Positions 61,101-64,000 of a stretch of 64,000 nucleotides of DNA are shown piece by piece. Source of the stretch: Pycnopodia helianthoides (Eukaryota; Echinodermata; Asteroidea; Forcipulatida; Asteriidae). The notes under the pieces are model-generated. The model searched no databases. It was not told where the DNA came from and saw nothing but the letters and a program-made list of their open reading frames with translations. The stretch spans positions 11,976,974 to 12,040,973 of the forward strand of contig CM063263.1 of NCBI GenBank assembly GCA_032158295.1, given 5' to 3'. Each line of letters starts with the position of its first letter. Positions within the stretch are counted from its first letter, which is position 1. A program made the position numbers and the translations under genes.

Positions 61101-63584
61101 AGGCAAACTCAGGTCTGCTTTTAATGGGTGATTCACGTCTGTAATTTTGAGTATTTTTTTAAGCATCCTCTCTCAGCTGCTTTCTACTTCTTCAGAATGT
61201 TCTTTGCAAGTCCTCTTTTGAGATTGCCGAGATGAGTAAGTTACTCACCATAAGTACACATCCCTTCATCGCTGAAGTCTCCACAGTGGTTGATTCCATC
61301 ACAGAGTAAGAACCTCTTCACGCACAGTGAGTTGGACGCACAGCTGAAATCGTCCTTTAAGCAAGGTGCTTCATTAATGTGGCAAAATAGAAATTGGTTA
61401 AACTCACCCAGTAAATGGGCTTAATTCATCAAAAATATTGGATGTACAATATCTGTGTTTTCAGCAGTTTTTGTGGAAGACGTTGTTCCTTACCACTCTA
61501 ATATTGCAATTCCCCCTATCCACACACTGTACACAAACCGTCAAACAATAGCGGGCACTGTTATGAAAACTTGAATTATTCCATCGAACAACTGGTTTGT
61601 GGCTTTGCTCGTTCCCAGCGCCTCATTTGAAGACCCTGGGATGGGCATTGGACTATTCCCCCGCAGACCTAGTAACCCCGATCACCTCTTCCTGTTTTTT
61701 GCAAAAGATTTGACTATCGATAATAATGTAGCTCTATCGTGTAAATCCATTGCAAGTGATTCTTGTCATTCTTTGCCTTGTACAATCGTTCCCATCATGC
61801 ATCACTACATCCTGAACAAGAATTTGTACAAGCTCATCAGCCCATCCCAGCGGTCTTGGATATGACAGAAGTTTGCGACAGCTACTTCTATTTTCTAATG
61901 TATTTTAGGAATGAAAACAAACTCAAGTCAAAGGGAAGGCTGGGGACAGTTCATTCTTTGTTGTTGCCCCGAAATTGTGGACCAAGCTGCCTTGTGCTAT
62001 CAGGGAAGCGGCATCTACTGCCACCTTCAAGCGCCAACTCAAAACTCACATAGTTCCCAGCTTACGATCTCTTGTTTTAATGTTTGTTCTTTTCTTGTGA
62101 GGCGCTGAGTTCTTTGCTCTGTATTATTAAATTACAGTCGTTGTGTAACCTTTTCGACTTACCATAATAAGGCAGTGTTTGTCCCTTGTCTATTATTAGG
62201 GCCTCTTTGTATCTGGACAAGGCAAGGGCAGAATGGCGAATCTTATTGGTATTGCAAAGCGTGACAGCTGGGAACCTCAGTTCTGATCTTGTTACTATCT
62301 TGATCTAGAATCGATTCAGATATAAACAGGTGATTTAGCCAAGGTCAAAAACACTGAAAATGCATACACGTTGTCAATATTTGCATCTTCATGCACTCAG
62401 GGAGATTTTGTTCAACAATAAGGGAGATATTTAGAATAACATTCACCAAAACATGGACAAAGTTTCCATACTCAGGGAGATTGTCAGAACTTGGAAAGAT
62501 GGGTTTAGTTTCGGGGAACTTTCTGCAGAATCAGGAAGAGTTGGTGGCTCTGCATATACATGTGCCTGTAAAACATACATAGATCTACCCTATTCCAGGG
62601 ACCTGTTTGGTTGCAACGCCCCTGTGGTACATTGTCAGTACATGCTTCTCAGCTTATTCCGTAGGTTAAGAGGGTTTGTTTTGCATTATTTCAACAATTT
62701 TTTTGAAATATGTCATCATGTGCTGACAGCGGCCCTCACTGCAGGGTTGATATTGGATGAGTGAGTACATAAATGGTATGGAAGTGTTACTTCAGAAAAA
62801 AAAAACTAAAACACATGTACTGCAGCGTTCTCCAACATGAAAAAAAAGCTTCGCGCACCACCATGCTTTCTGTGTCACCTGTCACACTTAAGATGTGGCC
62901 AGCAAATCTGTCAGCCACGTTTTCTTCCCCCACTTTTATTCAAGATCATGCATTTCAGACTTCAAATGCAATCTTGGAAACCTTCGCTCAAAGAAGTCAG
63001 GAAGAAGTGGCCATCAGCTCAGAGTGCATCACCATGACCACAGAGCATGTACAATCAAAAGTTGTCCGGGCCCTTAGGCAGGCCCCAAACCCGACGCCGT
63101 TAAAGGCTTTGTGCTTTGCGCTCACCAATTTTAATATTAATAACAAATATCAAAAAATTAGTCTGACGTAATTATTACACTCACCTCAACAGAAACAGGA
63201 TACATGTAAAATCTCTTGATCAAGATACTGGCCTGCCATACGAAGACGGTAATGGCTGCCAAGAAAATGAGCGTCCACAACAAACGTCCAAGGACAGATG
63301 TGGCTTTGAATATATTTGGCAAGCCATGAGCTGATGAGACGTCCGTTGCAAAGGTCTTGACTGTCTTGTACACACTCTCATTTTGTAAAGGCTTTGGTTC
63401 GCCATCGTCCTTTGGCCAAGTGCGTCTATCCCGGTCAAAGTGGGGTGACGATATCACAGCTGGATACCCCCCATAATCTTTTTCATCCCGATGGCGGCGC
63501 CGTTGGTCATCGTATTGTCTGGGCTTATGCTGAGGCCTTTCTTGGCCATAGTAAGACTTCGGCTCTCTGTCCCACATCTCATAT
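42955..63584 (-). CDS. Copy B: mosaic DEG/ENaC channel gene, coding exons 3-28 (5' end outside window)
   Basis: Second tandem paralogue with the same exon order and phases as copy A. Exons 3 to 27 are open in frame with consensus splice sites. They encode the cytoplasmic segment, TM1, nine LDLa repeats (one cysteine-poor), an unrecognised cysteine module, a kringle, an SRCR domain and the channel finger, palm and wrist segments. The final TM2 exon has a 1-base deletion relative to copy A (GGG to GG, near 43080), which replaces the selectivity filter with an unrelated frame and an early stop. Coding exons 1 and 2 should lie right of position 64000. Family knowledge predicts amiloride-sensitive or ligand-gated sodium permeation; that is not shown by sequence. 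If the deletion is a sequencing error, this is the better candidate for a working gene. Confidence 0.75.
43170..43300. repeat. Short version of the CTTGGTCACTT minisatellite, last intron of copy B
   Basis: Seven or eight units of the same 16-17 bp repeat as copy A 6808-7575. It marks the presumed pre-expansion state or a contraction. Confidence 0.9.
43597..43672 (-). CDS. Copy B exon 27: pre-TM2 strand (VFYEELNY)
   Basis: Residues 1250-1275. Protein identical in reading to copy A exon 27. Intact. Confidence 0.9.
43700..44290 (+). repeat. Array of four tRNA-like units with 21-bp linkers, copy B intron 26
   Basis: Four near-identical 68-bp units at 43807-43874, 43938-44005, 44090-44157 and 44221-44288. 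Each starts CTCGGCGGTCTAG (A-box-like) and contains GGTTTGAATCCCACC (B-box-like) and CCGAG that pairs with the 5' CTCGG. Linkers are 21-bp units of GATACCGGGCAATCTCGTCA. Probably tRNA pseudogenes or a tRNA-derived satellite. The presumed anticodon stem CTTT/AAAG has an 8-base loop, so function as a tRNA is unlikely. Confidence 0.8.
44510..44580 (-). CDS. Copy B exon 26: DEG/ENaC lower palm
   Basis: Residues 1227-1250. Same as copy A with INEGTKK and ASEI. Intact. Confidence 0.82.
45480..45537 (-). CDS. Copy B exon 25: DEG/ENaC WPS segment
   Basis: Residues 1207-1226. [20 protein letters not shown], donor GTAAGCTT. Intact. Confidence 0.9.
46206..46278 (-). CDS. Copy B exon 24: DEG/ENaC NCSCEQQC segment
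   Basis: Residues 1183-1207. Same segment as copy A with [13 protein letters not shown]. Acceptor and donor consensus, intact. Confidence 0.88.
46520..46625 (-). CDS. Copy B exon 23: DEG/ENaC cysteine-rich palm segment
   Basis: Residues 1148-1183. Same as copy A with [14 protein letters not shown]. Intact. Confidence 0.92.
46924..47040 (-). CDS. Copy B exon 22: DEG/ENaC PYGEC segment
   Basis: Residues 1109-1147. Same segment as copy A with [15 protein letters not shown]. Intact. Confidence 0.92.
47632..47795 (-). CDS. Copy B exon 21: DEG/ENaC palm core
   Basis: Residues 1054-1108. Same as copy A with few substitutions ([26 protein letters not shown]). Intact. Confidence 0.93.
48764..48873 (-). 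CDS. Copy B exon 20: DEG/ENaC YGNCYTFN motif
   Basis: Residues 1017-1054. Same as copy A with one Asn for Ser change (NGNKGRNAS). Intact. Confidence 0.92.
49226..49529 (-). CDS. Copy B exon 19: DEG/ENaC ectodomain, return to channel scaffold
   Basis: Residues 916-1017. Same module as copy A with [19 protein letters not shown]. Some replacement changes in the acidic stretch (for example HVENQEEF for PSENEEEF). Intact. Confidence 0.93.
50083..50214 (-). CDS. Copy B exon 18: LDLa repeat 9
   Basis: Residues 872-916. Same module as copy A with [18 protein letters not shown]. Acceptor CTATGTGCAG, donor GTGAGTAT. Intact. Confidence 0.92.
50465..50580 (-). repeat. Degenerate tRNA-Asn-like unit, copy B intron 17
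   Basis: CTAGAGCAGGACTTGAACC, GGCGCTCTACCAACTGATC and GTTGGCGGTCTC show the family, followed by a TTTA microsatellite. Not present at the matching site in copy A (about 16370). Confidence 0.65.
50804..50926 (-). CDS. Copy B exon 17: LDLa repeat 8
   Basis: Residues 831-872. [36 protein letters not shown]. Six cysteines, intact frame. Confidence 0.88.
51053..51105. repeat. Short GAGGGCTCAAGGT run, copy B intron 16
   Basis: Three to four 13-bp units corresponding to the 668-bp array of copy A. Flanks on both sides match copy A. Confidence 0.88.
51673..51795 (-). CDS. Copy B exon 16: LDLa-like repeat 7 (four cysteines)
   Basis: Residues 790-831, phase 1 to 1. [27 protein letters not shown], then LKC. 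Has the DGSDE calcium motif, but only four of six LDLa cysteines: the first and third are missing. In the LDLa fold these two are disulfide partners, so the loss is a matched pair. Confidence 0.85.
52895..53000 (-). CDS. Copy B exon 15: SRCR domain, C-terminal part
   Basis: Residues 755-790. [20 protein letters not shown] and DVGVSC. Intact; same cysteine pattern as copy A. Confidence 0.9.
53755..53963 (-). CDS. Copy B exon 14: SRCR domain, N-terminal part
   Basis: Residues 685-754. Almost identical protein to copy A exon 14, with the observed base changes mostly silent. Acceptor TTGTTGTAG, donor GTAATCCT. Confidence 0.93.
54248..54517 (-). CDS. Copy B exon 13: kringle domain
   Basis: Residues 595-685, 90 codons, phase 1 to 1. 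Six cysteines in kringle order: ECY, SCTNW, TCRNPGG, AWCF, WELC, ACHD, with the YRG and CRNP signatures typical of plasminogen-type kringles. Kringles bind lysine-containing or other protein ligands; the ligand here is unknown. Intact. Confidence 0.9.
55211..55345 (-). CDS. Copy B exon 12: unrecognised cysteine module, second half
   Basis: Residues 550-595. Same module: [39 protein letters not shown]. Intact and highly similar to copy A. Confidence 0.8.
56615..56734 (-). CDS. Copy B exon 11: unrecognised cysteine module, first half
   Basis: Residues 510-550. [14 protein letters not shown] and [16 protein letters not shown]. The first half differs from copy A at many residues while the [10 protein letters not shown] part is kept, which points to constraint on the second half. 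Intact frame and splice sites. Confidence 0.75.
57303..57390. mobile_element. Short palindromic MITE nested in an older MITE, copy B intron 10
   Basis: GGGGTCGATTTCACAAAACT and its inverse AGTTTTGTGAAATCGACCCC bound about 88 bp with a nearly perfect hairpin (CTTCCTAACTT versus AAGTTAGGAAG region). Copy A lacks it at about 24690. Confidence 0.85.
57552..57686 (-). CDS. Copy B exon 10: LDLa repeat 6
   Basis: Residues 465-510. [37 protein letters not shown]. Six cysteines, intact, same length as copy A. Confidence 0.92.
57754..58006. mobile_element. Inverted-repeat (foldback) insertion with 14-base target duplication, copy B intron 10
   Basis: ACTGACCTGGGTAG occurs at 57740-57753 and again at 58007-58020; copy A has it once at the matching site (about 25049). 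Between them, arms of about 85 bp (TAAGAAGTAACTATAACTAT and its inverse) flank a 50-bp centre at 57850-57900 containing a hammerhead-like motif on the minus strand. A non-palindromic 30-bp tail (CTTTCAACACCATGCAAAGC) follows. Confidence 0.75.
58030..58270 (-). repeat. Single tRNA-Asn-like repeat unit, copy B intron 9
   Basis: tRNA-like part at about 58057-58128 with several changes (AGGACTTGAACC, CAGCTCTCTACC) and the usual CTCCCTATTTTGTCAA flank. Counterpart of the 25020-26560 array in copy A. Confidence 0.78.
58581..58712 (-). CDS. Copy B exon 9: LDLa repeat 5
   Basis: Residues 421-465. Same module as copy A; small substitutions ([26 protein letters not shown]). Acceptor TTTGAAG, donor GTAACAAC. 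Intact. Confidence 0.92.
59315..59473 (-). CDS. Copy B exon 8: LDLa repeat 4
   Basis: Residues 368-421. Same module and length as copy A with six cysteines and the acidic GEDE site. Donor changes to GTAAGCCA after CTCGA. Intact. Confidence 0.93.
59954..60061 (-). CDS. Copy B exon 7: LDLa repeat 3
   Basis: Residues 332-368. Same LDLa repeat with [10 protein letters not shown]; differs from copy A at only a few codons (for example EASEF-type change near the acceptor). Intact frame. Confidence 0.94.
60527..60652 (-). CDS. Copy B exon 6: LDLa repeat 2
   Basis: Residues 290-332, identical in layout to copy A exon 6: six cysteines, DQDDE acidic site, acceptor TTTAAACAG and donor GTAAGTAC. Confidence 0.93.
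61249..61368 (-). CDS. Copy B exon 5: LDLa repeat 1
   Basis: Residues 250-290; phase 1 in and out. Contains six cysteines in LDLa spacing, including [25 protein letters not shown] and a final MC. The acidic DFSDE end is the usual calcium-binding signature. First module of the inserted cassette; acceptor ATTAATGAAG. Confidence 0.92.
62163..62298 (-). CDS. Copy B exon 4: palm strand 1 (FPAVTLCN)
   Basis: Residues 205-250. The same coding sequence as copy A with no coding difference seen. Enters phase 0, leaves phase 1. Acceptor is the AG in GATCAAG just upstream of ATAGTAAC; a less likely acceptor a few bases further in would lose the frame. Confidence 0.9.
63185..63584 (-). CDS. Copy B exon 3: HG motif and TM1, intact
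   Basis: Residues about 71 to 204 of the composite protein. A hydrophilic cytoplasmic region ([18 protein letters not shown] and on) leads into [10 protein letters not shown] with the His-Gly gating pair at about 157-158. TM1 spans roughly 168-188 ([20 protein letters not shown]), and the segment ends [10 protein letters not shown], the usual DEG/ENaC exit from TM1 into palm strand 1. Acceptor TTCGACAG, donor GTGAGTGTA; ends in phase 0. This exon alone places the gene in the DEG/ENaC family. Confidence 0.93.
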
Positions 63585-64000
63585 CTGTCGAACAGAATTT
63601 GTAAGATACTCATCAACTGAATTTTATAGCGCTGCTTAGCGGTAAGCAAATCTTCAAGCTTACTGTAGCAGAAGAAAATTGCTTAAGCGTAAGGGTATAT
63701 CGTAGGTTAGCAAGAAAATGGGGCAGCCAGCTTGCGCGTTCACTATGAATTTTGAGTTGTTACGTCATTCATTTTCATACAGCAAGCACTGGAAGGTAAG
63801 CATGCCTTTTCGTTCACCTACAGTTAGCAGCGTATGAAATTGGGCCCTAAAGACCAGTAAAAATTCTCTCCAACGGGTCTAGTGGACTAATTCAGTGTTG
63901 CATCCCTATTTTATATGAAATATGGACTTAGTGAAAACAGCTGGTGGACTAGTAAAATGACAAGCTAACTGGTCCTGCTGGCCAGTCACTGAAAAAGTTA
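63585..64000. other. Intron 2 of copy B and window edge
   Basis: No coding signal. Contains one end of the GGGCCC MITE family (GTATGAAATTGGGCCC at about 63834-63848) and sequence matching copy A intron 2 (AGACCAGTxAAAATTCTCTCC). Coding exons 1 and 2 of copy B are expected further right. Confidence 0.6.

Overview
This is an intron-rich animal genome segment. It is probably from a marine deuterostome invertebrate, most likely an echinoderm. That guess rests on split genes with GT-AG introns, dense tRNA-derived SINEs and short palindromic MITEs, and extracellular genes rich in LDLa, SRCR and kringle modules. The species cannot be fixed from the sequence alone. No bacterial-type genes, rRNA or CRISPR are visible, and most long open frames here are chance frames in repeats.

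All recognisable protein coding lies on the minus strand and belongs to one gene, present as tandem paralogues. Copy A runs from 36952 down to 6578 with 28 predicted coding exons. Copy B runs from 63584 down to 42955; its first two coding exons lie beyond the right edge. The first 42 bases of the window are the first coding exon of a third copy (C), whose remainder lies to the left. The window is therefore a piece of an array of at least three units.

The spliced product is a DEG/ENaC (amiloride-sensitive sodium channel) subunit of unusual build, about 1,325 residues in a composite reading. In order it has: a cytoplasmic N-terminus with the His-Gly gating motif; TM1; the first palm strand (FPAVTLCN); a large inserted cassette; the rest of the channel ectodomain (YGNCYTFN, cysteine-rich palm and wrist segments); and TM2 with a G-x-S filter and a short C-tail. 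The cassette holds six LDLa repeats, two exons of an unrecognised cysteine module, one kringle, one SRCR domain and three more LDLa repeats. It begins and ends in phase 1, and all internal junctions are phase 1 except the intron inside the SRCR domain, which is the signature of exon shuffling. Exon lengths chain in frame across all 28 exons, which strongly supports the model.

The two copies have different lesions. Copy A carries four small frame-breaking indels (exons 3, 5, 13 and 16) but an intact TM2 exon. Copy B is open through exons 3 to 27 but has a 1-base deletion in the TM2 exon. These may be real pseudogenisation or uncorrected long-read indels.

The rest is introns and two intergenic spacers (about 43-6577 and 36953-42954) filled with repeats: minisatellites much longer in A than in B, tRNA-Asn-like tandem units, tRNA-Ser-like SINEs, several MITE families, an inverted-repeat element around a telomere-like core (35125-35737), and a foldback insertion with a ribozyme-like motif (about 57754-58006). 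Many insertions are present in one copy and absent from the other, so they postdate the duplication.
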